From Pseudovibrio exalbescens (GTDB lineage Bacteria; Pseudomonadota; Alphaproteobacteria; Rhizobiales; Stappiaceae): a stretch of DNA of 64,000 bases. The stretch lies in assembly GCF_028737195.1 (NCBI RefSeq), contig NZ_JAQZAJ010000002.1:682001-746000 (forward strand), in the 5' to 3' direction. A program made the position numbers and the translations under genes. The notes under the pieces were generated by a model, which worked only from the letters and a program-made list of their open reading frames with translations, had not been told where the DNA came from and ran no database searches. Numbering within the stretch: the first letter of the stretch is position 1; every line of letters begins with the position of its first letter. Positions 40,016-47,848 of this stretch are shown here, piece after piece.

Positions 40016-40572
40016 TGCTTAAATTATCCCTGCCCAAAGAACCGTATTGGATTGATGTCGGACTGGATGTCCGTCTGAAAGTTCGGCCCTGCACAAGTGC
40101 TGTGTTTTATCAGGCGCGAGCCTTTATGAATCAAAAGCTGCAGAAACTCGGTGATGCCTACCGCGCTGAAAAAGATGTTGGTGTGGAGCGTTCAGAATTA
40201 CCTGACCTTGAAGACAGCAATGTGCGTGAAGCCTTGGCTGAACAATATCTCACCGTTGGTCTGGCTCGTGCTGGGATCATCGAGTGGGAAGGTATTTTCG
40301 AAGCCGATGCGGATCAGCCCGCTCCAGTGACAGATGAAAAGATCGATGAACTTTTCGGAGCCTACTGGGTTATCGCCGAGACTTTCCGTCAACAATACAC
40401 AGGCATGCGGGAGTTGTTGGAAGCGGAAAAAAACGCACGCGGGCTCGTATCCGGTGGCACTTCGGAGACGGGCCAAGATATTGCGGCAACTGCGCCGAAC
40501 AAGGCCGAGCCTGCGCCCAAGGGCAAAAAGGCGAAACAGGCGAGCGATGCCCCTATCACGAGCACAGCCTAA
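40015..40572 (+). CDS. Tail assembly chaperone, upstream frame (gpG-like)
   Basis: 185 residues. LKLSLPKEPYWIDVGLDVRLKVRPCTSAVFYQARAFM, LAEQYLTVGLARAGIIEWEGIF and KIDELFGAYWVIAETFRQQYTGMRELLEAEKNA resemble tail assembly chaperones found between tube and tape-measure genes. The C-terminal tail is Lys/Ala/Pro-rich and contains a CAAAAAG slip site (40524-40530), after which the -1 frame stays open to 40775. It should bind the tape measure during tail assembly in two forms, as gpG and gpGT do in lambda. Confidence 0.8.
   Translation: MLKLSLPKEPYWIDVGLDVRLKVRPCTSAVFYQARAFMNQKLQKLGDAYRAEKDVGVERSELPDLEDSNVREALAEQYLTVGLARAGIIEWEGIFEADADQPAPVTDEKIDELFGAYWVIAETFRQQYTGMRELLEAEKNARGLVSGGTSETGQDIAATAPNKAEPAPKGKKAKQASDAPITSTA
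40524..40530 (+). other. Candidate -1 ribosomal frameshift site
   Basis: CAAAAAG, read in frame as GGC AAA AAG. A -1 slip on AAG re-pairs with AAA and continues with GGC in the second chaperone frame, which is open to 40775. The heptamer differs from the canonical A-AAA-AAG in its first base. Confidence 0.55.
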
Positions 40573-40775
40573 AAACCTTGGAAGGCTGGCAGGCTTGGGA
40601 TGTGGCTTGCAAATTAATCACACAATCACATGAACGCTTTCCCCTAGAGACCGCTCTGCAGCTCAGTGCCTCGCTTGGCTATGAGCCTCAAGCGATGGCT
40701 GAACTATTGCCAGAAATCGCGATGGGAACGCTGTTGGCAATAAAAGATATGGGCGACAATAATGGCAGCAACTAA
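40530..40775 (+). CDS. Tail assembly chaperone, -1 frame extension (gpT-like)
   Basis: 82 codons in the -1 frame relative to the upstream chaperone. They read GETGERCPYHEHSLKTLEGW, then QAWDVACKLITQSHERFPLETALQLSASLGYEPQAMAELLPEIAMGTLLAIKDMG. The only starts inside are a TTG at 40578 without a ribosome-binding site, so separate translation is unlikely and frameshifting from CAAAAAG is the simplest explanation. It overlaps the tape-measure start by 14 bp. Known in lambda (G/GT) and most siphophages. Confidence 0.65.
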   Translation, partial: GETGERCPYHEHSLKTLEGWQAWDVACKLITQSHERFPLETALQLSASLGYEPQAMAELLPEIAMGTLLAIKDMGDNNGSN

Positions 40776-43662
40776 AAAACTATCGATCCGCTTGTCAGCG
40801 ACGGGTGGAGAGCAGTTGCGCCGTGAGTTTGGCAAACTGGGCAAGGAAGGCCAACAAGCCTTTCATAAAATCAGCCATGCGACCGCTCCCGCCAGTGCTG
40901 GTTTAAAAGCCGTTGATGCATCCGCCCGGGCATTAAATGGCGTCTTGCGTCAGGCTGCCGGATTGATTGGCGCATACGCAGGTATTCAAGGTATTAGCCG
41001 TTCGCTTGGGTTTATTGTTTCGACCAACCGTGAGTTTGAGCGTTTACATGCCAGCTTGAAAACCGTGACAGGCTCGGCGCAAGGGGCAGATCGCGCCTTC
41101 AAAATGATTGAGGATTTTGCCTCTTCCACACCGTTTAATGTGGAGCAGATCACCGAAGCCTTTATCAAGCTAAAAGCCTTGGGGCTTGATCCCTCTCAAG
41201 AAGCGCTGATGTCATACGGTAATACGGCTTCTGCGATGGGTAAAAACCTAATGCAGTTTGTGGAGGCCATTGCCGATGCCGCCACGGGTGAGTTTGAGCG
41301 CCTGAAAGAGTTTGGGATTAAAGCCAGAACCCAAGGTGAGCAAGTATCCTTCACCTTTCAGGGTGTGACCACCACGGTTGGTAAAAATGCCGCTGAAATT
41401 GAGAGTTACCTTCGCCAGATTGGGAATGTCCAGTTTGCCGGAGCTATGTCTGAGCAAATGAACACGCTCGGCGGGATATTCAGCAATATTCAGGATAATT
41501 TTTCCAAGCTGGCCCGTGAGGTTGGTGCGGGCGGTCTGAATGATGCCATTCGTGATGTTGCCATCAGTTTGAAAGAAACAACCGATAGCGGCAAGCAGGT
41601 AGCGCGGGCTTTGGGTGAAACCTTGGGCGGCGTTGTGCGCGTTGCTGCTGATGGGCTCGGGTTTTTGGTTCGCAATGCCGATCTGGCGGTTGAAGGTTTG
41701 ACGGCATTGCTGATTGCCAGAACGGTCGGTGGTGCAATTACGGCCATGAACGCAGCTATGCTGGGTAATGCCGGAGCCATTGTCGGCTTTCGTTTAATGG
41801 CGCAAGTTTCTGTTGCAGCAGCGGCCAAAATGGTGATTGCCGAAGGAGCCGCTAAATTGGCCACCTTGGCGATGGTTGGGCTTCGCAATGTCATGCTTCT
41901 ATTGGGCGGTCCCGCCGGGATTGCCATTATTGCAGGGTTGGCCCTCTATAAATTGGCACAAGGTCATGACGCAGCCGGAAAAGCTGCCAAAGATCATGCC
42001 GCCGAAATGGAGGAATTGCGCGAAACCGTTCAAAAAACAACGGATGATATTGAGGAGTTGAATGCCGCTTCACGCAATGAAGCCTTGGCGCGGTGGACTG
42101 AAAAACTCAACATTGCCCAAGAGAATATCCGCGAAGTCACCAAGCAACTAAAATACGGTGCAATCGGTGGTTTTTGGGATCAGTTCTCGCGCTTTGGCAG
42201 TGATTTACAAGCCGACCTGTTTCAGGTTCGCCGCGCCTTTCAAACAGGCCGGATCACTGTTGAAGAATATCAGGATGCCTTATGGGCTTTGGCGGTCAAA
42301 TATCCGGACTTCACGGAAAATGCCAAGGAAATCCAAGAACAGGTTTTGGCCTTACAGGCTGCAGAATTGGCTGCACAGCGTGCAGGCGATCAATTGGATC
42401 GATTGCGCTCTGGCGTCACACAAACGGCAGCCGCGCAGGCAAATCCACAAACGCCGCAAGCACCGACCCAGCCCGCAGCACCACAACAGTTGGGCGATAA
42501 GGAGGAAGAGAAAATCCGCTCCTACATTCAGGAGTTGGAAGCAGAAGAAGCGGCCTTGCGGCGCGTTATTGCGGCCCGTTCCAGCGAAGGCACAGCAGTT
42601 GAAAACGCACTTGTTTTGAATGAGCAGGAACAAGCATTGCGCCGTTTGGGTATTGATCTCAGTAACAATCAAAGCGCTGGCGCTCAAGAATATGAGCAGC
42701 GTATTCGTAATCTGATCAGCCGCAAATATGAGCTGGAGGAAGCTGATACACGTGCGCGGGAAGCTGCAGAACGCCATGAAGATACGGTGGAAGATATCAC
42801 CCGGGCTTTTAATGCCCTGAAATCTGAAACTGAACAGGCCACGCTCAAAGCCATTGAATGGCGTGAAGAAGCCTTGGCAGGACTGGATAAAACCCGTGTT
42901 GGCTATGATGAATTCCGCGCTCAGGTCGAAGATGTTTATCAAAACATGCTGCGTGAGGCGCGTGAAAAAGATCTGCAAAGCTCAAAGCATTGGGAAGATG
43001 GTCTCAAACGCGGTTTTCGTGATGTTTTGAATGAAGCCGAAGACATGGCTTCACAAACTGAGCGGCTGGTTAAAAATGCTTTCAAAGGCATGGAAGATGC
43101 GCTGGTTGAATTTGTGACCACGGGCAAGCTGGATTTCAAATCCCTAGCGGATTCCATTATTGCTGATTTGGTGCGGATACAAATTCGCCAAAGCATTACG
43201 CAGCCATTGGCCAATGCACTGGGATCGATTGATTTTGGTTCCTTGTTTGGAGCGGCACATACAGGTGGTGTCATCGGTGGTGATGTTCTCGCCAGCCGCC
43301 ATGTTAATCCTGCCGTCTTTGCCGGGGCGCACAAATTTCATAGCGGCGGTGTGATTGGCAATGAAGTGCCGATTATCGCCAAGCGCGGTGAGACGGTGTT
43401 CACACCAGGACAGATGCGACTGCTTGGCGCTGGCCTTTCTGGGCGCGAGCCCGTGAAAGTCGAGGTCAATGTTCACAATAATGCCGCTGGTGTTCAAACC
43501 AGAACCGAGACGTCACCCCTGCCGGGCGGTGGTAGCAGGCTCGATATTATTGTTGAACAGATCGAAGGCCAAATGACCCGCAATGTCGCTCGAGGGGAAG
43601 GATTGGCCCCAACTTTGGAGCGGCGTTATGGACTTAATCCAGCAGCGGGGAGTTACCGATGA
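40762..43662 (+). CDS. Tape measure protein
   Basis: 966 residues. LSIRLSATGGEQLRREFGKLGKEGQQAFHKISHATAPASAG is the usual opening. The tape-measure domain is at about 90-270 (FERLHASLKTVTGSAQGADRAFKMIEDFASSTPFNVEQITEAFIKLKALGL). Hydrophobic segments lie at about 310-400 (VVRVAADGLGFLVRN, LLGGPAGIAIIAGLALYKLA). Long coiled coils follow to about 760. The lambda-type end is SIIADLVRIQIRQSITQPLANALGS...FAGAHKFHSGGVIGNEVPIIAKRGETVFTPGQM. It sets tail length, roughly 145 nm by the common 0.15 nm per residue rule. Confidence 0.94.
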   Translation: MAATKKLSIRLSATGGEQLRREFGKLGKEGQQAFHKISHATAPASAGLKAVDASARALNGVLRQAAGLIGAYAGIQGISRSLGFIVSTNREFERLHASLKTVTGSAQGADRAFKMIEDFASSTPFNVEQITEAFIKLKALGLDPSQEALMSYGNTASAMGKNLMQFVEAIADAATGEFERLKEFGIKARTQGEQVSFTFQGVTTTVGKNAAEIESYLRQIGNVQFAGAMSEQMNTLGGIFSNIQDNFSKLAREVGAGGLNDAIRDVAISLKETTDSGKQVARALGETLGGVVRVAADGLGFLVRNADLAVEGLTALLIARTVGGAITAMNAAMLGNAGAIVGFRLMAQVSVAAAAKMVIAEGAAKLATLAMVGLRNVMLLLGGPAGIAIIAGLALYKLAQGHDAAGKAAKDHAAEMEELRETVQKTTDDIEELNAASRNEALARWTEKLNIAQENIREVTKQLKYGAIGGFWDQFSRFGSDLQADLFQVRRAFQTGRITVEEYQDALWALAVKYPDFTENAKEIQEQVLALQAAELAAQRAGDQLDRLRSGVTQTAAAQANPQTPQAPTQPAAPQQLGDKEEEKIRSYIQELEAEEAALRRVIAARSSEGTAVENALVLNEQEQALRRLGIDLSNNQSAGAQEYEQRIRNLISRKYELEEADTRAREAAERHEDTVEDITRAFNALKSETEQATLKAIEWREEALAGLDKTRVGYDEFRAQVEDVYQNMLREAREKDLQSSKHWEDGLKRGFRDVLNEAEDMASQTERLVKNAFKGMEDALVEFVTTGKLDFKSLADSIIADLVRIQIRQSITQPLANALGSIDFGSLFGAAHTGGVIGGDVLASRHVNPAVFAGAHKFHSGGVIGNEVPIIAKRGETVFTPGQMRLLGAGLSGREPVKVEVNVHNNAAGVQTRTETSPLPGGGSRLDIIVEQIEGQMTRNVARGEGLAPTLERRYGLNPAAGSYR

Positions 43663-44132
43663 TCGCATGGCCAGAAACATTACCGTTACCAACGGTCGAG
43701 GGATATGGCATCCAGCCCGGCGATGCCATCCTTCGCACAGAAATGGAAGCGGGTCCGGCAAGGCAACGCAGGCGATTTACGCAAGTACCCAGCCGCGTAT
43801 CAGTGCGCTGGATTATGCGGCGCGATCAGTTTGCCCTGTTTGAAGCATGGTATCGCTGGCAAGCCAAGGAAGGTGGCGCATGGTTTGAAATTGAGTTGTT
43901 GGGCGGGCTTGGGTTGCTGACGCAGGAAGCCCGTTTCACAAGGCAGTTTCAGGCCCAGCTGCTTGGCGGCACACTTTGGGAAATCCGCTCTGAGCTGGAA
44001 ATCCGTGAACGGCCTGTTCTGGATGAAGGCTTGCTGAACCTGCTGCTTAGTGAAGATGCTCAAGGGATTATTACCGTCTCCAACAGCCTTTATGTGCTGA
44101 TGCATCAAACCCTGCCGCAGCGCCTTTATTAA
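43659..44132 (+). CDS. Minor tail protein after the tape measure (gpM position)
   Basis: 157 residues. MIAWPETLPLPTVEGYGIQPGDAILRTEMEAGPARQRRRFTQVPSRVSVRWIMRRDQFALFEAWYRWQAKEGGAWFEIELLGGLGL is typical of short distal-tail proteins in alphaproteobacterial siphophages, similar in place to lambda gpM. Overlaps the tape-measure stop by ATGA. Confidence 0.8.
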   Translation: MIAWPETLPLPTVEGYGIQPGDAILRTEMEAGPARQRRRFTQVPSRVSVRWIMRRDQFALFEAWYRWQAKEGGAWFEIELLGGLGLLTQEARFTRQFQAQLLGGTLWEIRSELEIRERPVLDEGLLNLLLSEDAQGIITVSNSLYVLMHQTLPQRLY

Positions 44133-44154
44133 CCCATAAACAAAGGAAACTCTT

Positions 44155-44685
44155 ATGACCTTGCAGACCGATCTGCAGGATGCGGTGGCGCGTGTCCAAA
44201 CGGACAGCCAGCTCCTGCACACCATCGTCCATGGCGATGATCAGACAGAAGTGCCAACTGACGGCGGTAATGTCAAAAGCGCCGCCAAAGCCATTAAGGA
44301 TATTGAGGATGGCATACAGGCAGGATTAACAGATCTTGGCGCGTCAGCAGATCAGCTTAACAACGCTGTATCACAAACCGAAACCTATCGTGACGAAGCG
44401 CAATCCTCTGCCCAATCAGCTTTGCAAACAGCCAATGCCCTGAATCTACCAACCAATATCAATGGTCAGGCGGGAAAACTTCTGGCGGTCAAGCAAGCTG
44501 AAGACGGGTTTGAGGTGATTGAATCCGTGGGCGTGTTTTACGGCCTGCGTGCCGATGGTTCAAAACTCACAGCCATTACAGGCCAAGGCACCTATAACGC
44601 CAATGATTTTGACACATGGTTCATCACGCTGCCGGGGGTGGATTTCAACATCAACGAGGATGGCCACCTCATCATCAATATTTAA
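44155..44685 (+). CDS. Tail fibre-like protein with coiled-coil stem
   Basis: 176 residues with AAAGGAAAC upstream. A heptad-rich N-terminal half (LQDAVARVQTDSQLLHTIVHGDD, LGASADQLNNAVSQTETYRDEAQSSAQSALQTANAL) is followed by NINGQAGKLLAVKQAEDGFEVIESVG, a motif common at phage fibre ends, and a small beta tail. It may form a trimeric stem next to the beta-propeller protein that follows. No family assigned with certainty. Confidence 0.65.
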   Translation: MTLQTDLQDAVARVQTDSQLLHTIVHGDDQTEVPTDGGNVKSAAKAIKDIEDGIQAGLTDLGASADQLNNAVSQTETYRDEAQSSAQSALQTANALNLPTNINGQAGKLLAVKQAEDGFEVIESVGVFYGLRADGSKLTAITGQGTYNANDFDTWFITLPGVDFNINEDGHLIINI

Positions 44686-44700
44686 GAAGGAAGTGAAAAC

Positions 44701-46362
44701 ATGACACAGATTGATTTGGGCAATATCCGCATTAACTGGCGCGGAGCCTATAATAGTGCCACCAATTATGTGCGCCATGATGCCGTTTCCTATCAAGGTT
44801 CCAGCTTCATCGCCAAGCACACCGTATCTGCCGTTACGCCCGTTCAGGGTGATGATTGGGATTTGATGGCGGCGGGCACAGATCAGCTCAACCAAGAAGG
44901 TGATTTGCTTATTCATAACGGTGCAATTCCTGCGCGTCTTTCTCGTGGCGATAACGCTCAAGTCTTGCAAATGGTAGGCAACCAACCTGCTTGGCGCGAT
45001 CAATCGCTCGATCCGTCACGCCGTGTGTGGAAGCTTGGCAAAGTCAACCGTCATGGCGGTTGGTACACACGCACATATCTTATGGCCAACGGCATTATTA
45101 AAGCCTGTGGTTATGGCGGTAATTACTCCAATGGTAATCCAACAGGCAGCCATATCTATATTCCCAGCAGTGTGGCAACCGAAGACCCAGACGTGCGTTT
45201 CGTGGATGTTTTCACAGGCGGGCAACAGCACTACGGGTTAACAGCTACTGGCGTGGTTTGGTCATGGGGCTACAACAATTATGGTCAGCTTGGCCATGGA
45301 GATACAGCCAACCGATCCATTGCCAAGCGGATTGATTATTTCGTCAATAATAACATTCAAATCGCTCGGGTTATTCCGGGGCGGCCAAACTACCATGATT
45401 ATGGTGCTGCATATTTCTTAACCACGGATGGGCGCTTATATGCCTGTGGTTATGGAGGCAATGGAAACATGGGAGCAGGCACCACATCGCACCAATACAC
45501 ACCTGTGCGTTGCGGAGCGTTGGAAAACATTGTCGATGTCGGTGTTTCTGGCCTCCCATATACCATTTATGCGGTTGAGGATGACGGTTCGCTCTGGGTT
45601 TGGGGTTGGAATGCCTATGGTCAATTGGGGCTTGGTGATACCACCCAACGCAGCACGCCAATCCTGAACGCTGCAATTTCTAACGCCGTCAAAGCGCTAC
45701 CTGTGAGTGGGTATCAAACAGATGGTAACACGCCAACGGGTAGTGGTTTTGTCTTAAGGGCTGACGGTTCAATATGGGCGACGGGCTATAACGGTCATGG
45801 ACAGCTTGGTCAGGGTGATACCACACAGCGCAATAGCTTTACGCAAATCTCTAGGCCAGATGTGTTTACTGACATTTTTGCTTCGGATGGGCGTTACTGC
45901 ACCGTTGGCGCTTTGAACGATCAGAATGAGGTCTATTTCTGGGGCTATAACGGCTATGGCCAACTGGGAACGGGCAATACCACTCAGCAAAACACACCTT
46001 TTAAACCCAACAGTCCTTTTCAGGGCAATATCACCCGCGTTCAGATCGCTGGTAGCTCCAGCTATATCGGCTGCATTGTGCAGGCTGGGAATGCGCTGTG
46101 GGCGGCAGGTTATAACGGTAATGGAAACCTCGGCTTTGGAAACTCAAATACGACCAACGACACCTTCAAAGAGGTTCTAGGTGTATCCGGGACGATTGCT
46201 GACTGGAGCCCCTTTGGCCACGGCACAAGCCCATGGGGGCTTGGCGTTTTATATGATGATGGCCGCGTTGATGCCTGTGGGGAAAACAACTCCTACGGTG
46301 AGACCGGAACACGGCCCGGCAATCTGCATGACATTCAAAAACTAACAAATGTGATTTTTTAG
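44701..46362 (+). CDS. Predicted receptor-binding fibre: chitin-binding-like module plus RCC1 beta-propeller
   Basis: 553 residues. The N-terminal 60 residues (WRGAYNSATNYVRHDAVSYQGSSFIAKHTV...DDWDLMAAG) look like the small carbohydrate-binding module seen in phage fibres. From about 130 there are about eight RCC1-type repeats: VWSWGYNNYGQLGHGDTANR, LYACGYGGNGNMGAG, LWVWGWNAYGQLGLGDTTQR, IWATGYNGHGQLGQGDTTQR, VYFWGYNGYGQLGTGNTTQ, LWAAGYNGNGNLGFGN, VDACGENNSYGETG. They should fold as a propeller. Position between distal tail genes suggests host recognition. Confidence 0.85.
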   Translation: MTQIDLGNIRINWRGAYNSATNYVRHDAVSYQGSSFIAKHTVSAVTPVQGDDWDLMAAGTDQLNQEGDLLIHNGAIPARLSRGDNAQVLQMVGNQPAWRDQSLDPSRRVWKLGKVNRHGGWYTRTYLMANGIIKACGYGGNYSNGNPTGSHIYIPSSVATEDPDVRFVDVFTGGQQHYGLTATGVVWSWGYNNYGQLGHGDTANRSIAKRIDYFVNNNIQIARVIPGRPNYHDYGAAYFLTTDGRLYACGYGGNGNMGAGTTSHQYTPVRCGALENIVDVGVSGLPYTIYAVEDDGSLWVWGWNAYGQLGLGDTTQRSTPILNAAISNAVKALPVSGYQTDGNTPTGSGFVLRADGSIWATGYNGHGQLGQGDTTQRNSFTQISRPDVFTDIFASDGRYCTVGALNDQNEVYFWGYNGYGQLGTGNTTQQNTPFKPNSPFQGNITRVQIAGSSSYIGCIVQAGNALWAAGYNGNGNLGFGNSNTTNDTFKEVLGVSGTIADWSPFGHGTSPWGLGVLYDDGRVDACGENNSYGETGTRPGNLHDIQKLTNVIF

Positions 46363-46371
46363 GAGGCTTTT

Positions 46372-46824
46372 ATGAATCTCAAATCCTATTTGCATGATCG
46401 TGCGCCGAGCTTCGCTGGAAGTGAAACTGCTCCCATCCATTTAGCTGACCTGAATGGACGGCATTATTACGCTTTTGCTGCGGAGGTTACTCCGCCATCA
46501 GGCGGTAAAGCTGTGAGTGACGATGAGCTGGCTGATGTTCTTTCAAGCAGTCAGCTTATTCGACAGATCAAGGAAGAAGCCGGACGGCGCATCACCAATA
46601 TTGCCCCTGCGTGGAAACAGCAAAATGCACTGGCTGATTTGTATCTTTTGGGTGGGCGGTCTGATCTGACGGACGATGAACAAGAAAAGCTGACAAAAGC
46701 GCAAGGGTTATTGACTGAAATTTCACGGTTGCGATCACGATCCGATGCCATTGAAGCTTCTTTCTTGGATGGCGTGGCGGTGGATTACATCACCGATATT
46801 GCGTGGGAGGATGAAGATGCCTGA
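46372..46824 (+). CDS. Tail fibre assembly-type protein
   Basis: 150 residues. After APIHLADLNGRHYYAFAAEVTPPSGGKAVSDDELADVL comes LIRQIKEEAGRRITNIAPAWKQQNALADLYLL, DEQEKLTKAQGLLTEISRLRSRSDAIEASFL. The helical second half is like phage tail fibre chaperones and base proteins. It directly follows the propeller fibre gene, so a chaperone for it is likely. GGAGG upstream of ATG; the end overlaps the next gene by 8 bp. Confidence 0.68.
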   Translation: MNLKSYLHDRAPSFAGSETAPIHLADLNGRHYYAFAAEVTPPSGGKAVSDDELADVLSSSQLIRQIKEEAGRRITNIAPAWKQQNALADLYLLGGRSDLTDDEQEKLTKAQGLLTEISRLRSRSDAIEASFLDGVAVDYITDIAWEDEDA

Positions 46825-47359
46825 TCCCACCTTGAATACGGCGATTGCCGAAGCCTATGCTTCTGCGCCCAGTGACATCGTGATTTTACACACGCTGGAG
46901 CTTCGCCATCCTGATTTCAGGGATGATGAAGGCCAGCCCATTGCTGTGCGTTTGGTGCGTGACCATCAAGACTTATCAGCCAAGCTGGAAGATACCGCGC
47001 CCTTAAACCCGGATGAATATGTCACCTTCATTGCCATGGGATTTGATCTGGAGCTGCCACCTGTTGACACATCACCAGTGCCGGAAATCACGGTCACTAT
47101 CGATAATGTCAGCCGCGAGCTGATCAAGCATCTGGATGCTGCCGTTGAGAGCGCAGAAAAAATTGAGATCACCTATCGCCCATATTTGAGCAATGATCTA
47201 TCCGGGCCGCAGATGGACCCGCCGATCACGTTGATCTTGAGCGAGGTCGAAGCGGATGTCAGCCGCGTTGTTGGTCGCGCCCGTATGCTGGATATCGGCA
47301 ATAAGAGCTTTCCGTCAGAAACCTACACGGCCACGCGCTTTCCCGGCCTGACCCGCTAA
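46817..47359 (+). CDS. DUF1833 tail protein (gpL position)
   Basis: 180 residues from ATG 46817, with GGGAGG 6 nt upstream. LNTAIAEAYASAPSDIVILHTLELRHPDF, VRLVRDHQDLSAKLED, EYVTFIAMGFDLELPPVDTSPVPEITVTIDNVSRELIKHLDAA and GRARMLDIGNKSFPSETYTATRFPGL match DUF1833. It stands before the NlpC/P60 and J-like genes as lambda gpL does. Probable tail-tip hub component. Confidence 0.88.
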   Translation: MPDPTLNTAIAEAYASAPSDIVILHTLELRHPDFRDDEGQPIAVRLVRDHQDLSAKLEDTAPLNPDEYVTFIAMGFDLELPPVDTSPVPEITVTIDNVSRELIKHLDAAVESAEKIEITYRPYLSNDLSGPQMDPPITLILSEVEADVSRVVGRARMLDIGNKSFPSETYTATRFPGLTR

Positions 47360-47378
47360 CCCAAATAAAGGACATATT

Positions 47379-47831
47379 ATGAATGAATTGACCCGGCAGC
47401 CAGATGGGCTGCACTGGGCGTGTCGCTATATCGGCTTGCCTTGGCAGGCTGGAGCGAAAGGCCCAGATGTTTTTGATTGCTGGAGTCTCGTGGTTTGGGT
47501 GCAAAAGCATCATTTTGGCCGAAACTTGCCCGATATTCCTGTTGCCGAGGGAAATTTAAAGCGCTTGGCTTTGACCTTTCGAGATCACCCAGAGCGCAAA
47601 CGCTGGCAACTTACCGATACACCAGAACAAGGTGATGCAGTGTTGATGCGCCAATCCCGCCACCCCATCCATGTGGGCATATGGATCACCATCAGCCCTA
47701 GCGAACAAGGTGTTCTTCACTGCGTGAAGGGCAATGGTGTGGTGTTTCAGAATATGGCCAGTCTCAAACTCGCAGGCTGGCAAATTGAAGGGTTTTATCG
47801 GTTTCAGGGGAATGCCGCTAAACCAGACTAA
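47379..47831 (+). CDS. NlpC/P60 tail peptidase (gpK-like)
   Basis: 150 residues. WACRYIGLPWQAGAKGPDVFDCWSLVVWVQKHHFG has the catalytic Cys in DCWSLV. RHPIHVGIWI holds the His, and VLHCVKGNGVVF the following strand. NlpC/P60 peptidases of phage tails cut peptidoglycan cross-links during DNA entry. Same order as lambda L-K-I-J. Confidence 0.9.
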   Translation: MNELTRQPDGLHWACRYIGLPWQAGAKGPDVFDCWSLVVWVQKHHFGRNLPDIPVAEGNLKRLALTFRDHPERKRWQLTDTPEQGDAVLMRQSRHPIHVGIWITISPSEQGVLHCVKGNGVVFQNMASLKLAGWQIEGFYRFQGNAAKPD

Positions 47832-47848
47832 CAAATAAAGAGGTTCCC

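Noticed and set aside
40578-40775. Independent small gene starting at TTG 40578
   Set aside because: No ribosome-binding site, and the frame is open upstream across a slip heptamer. A -1 frameshift extension of the chaperone explains it better.
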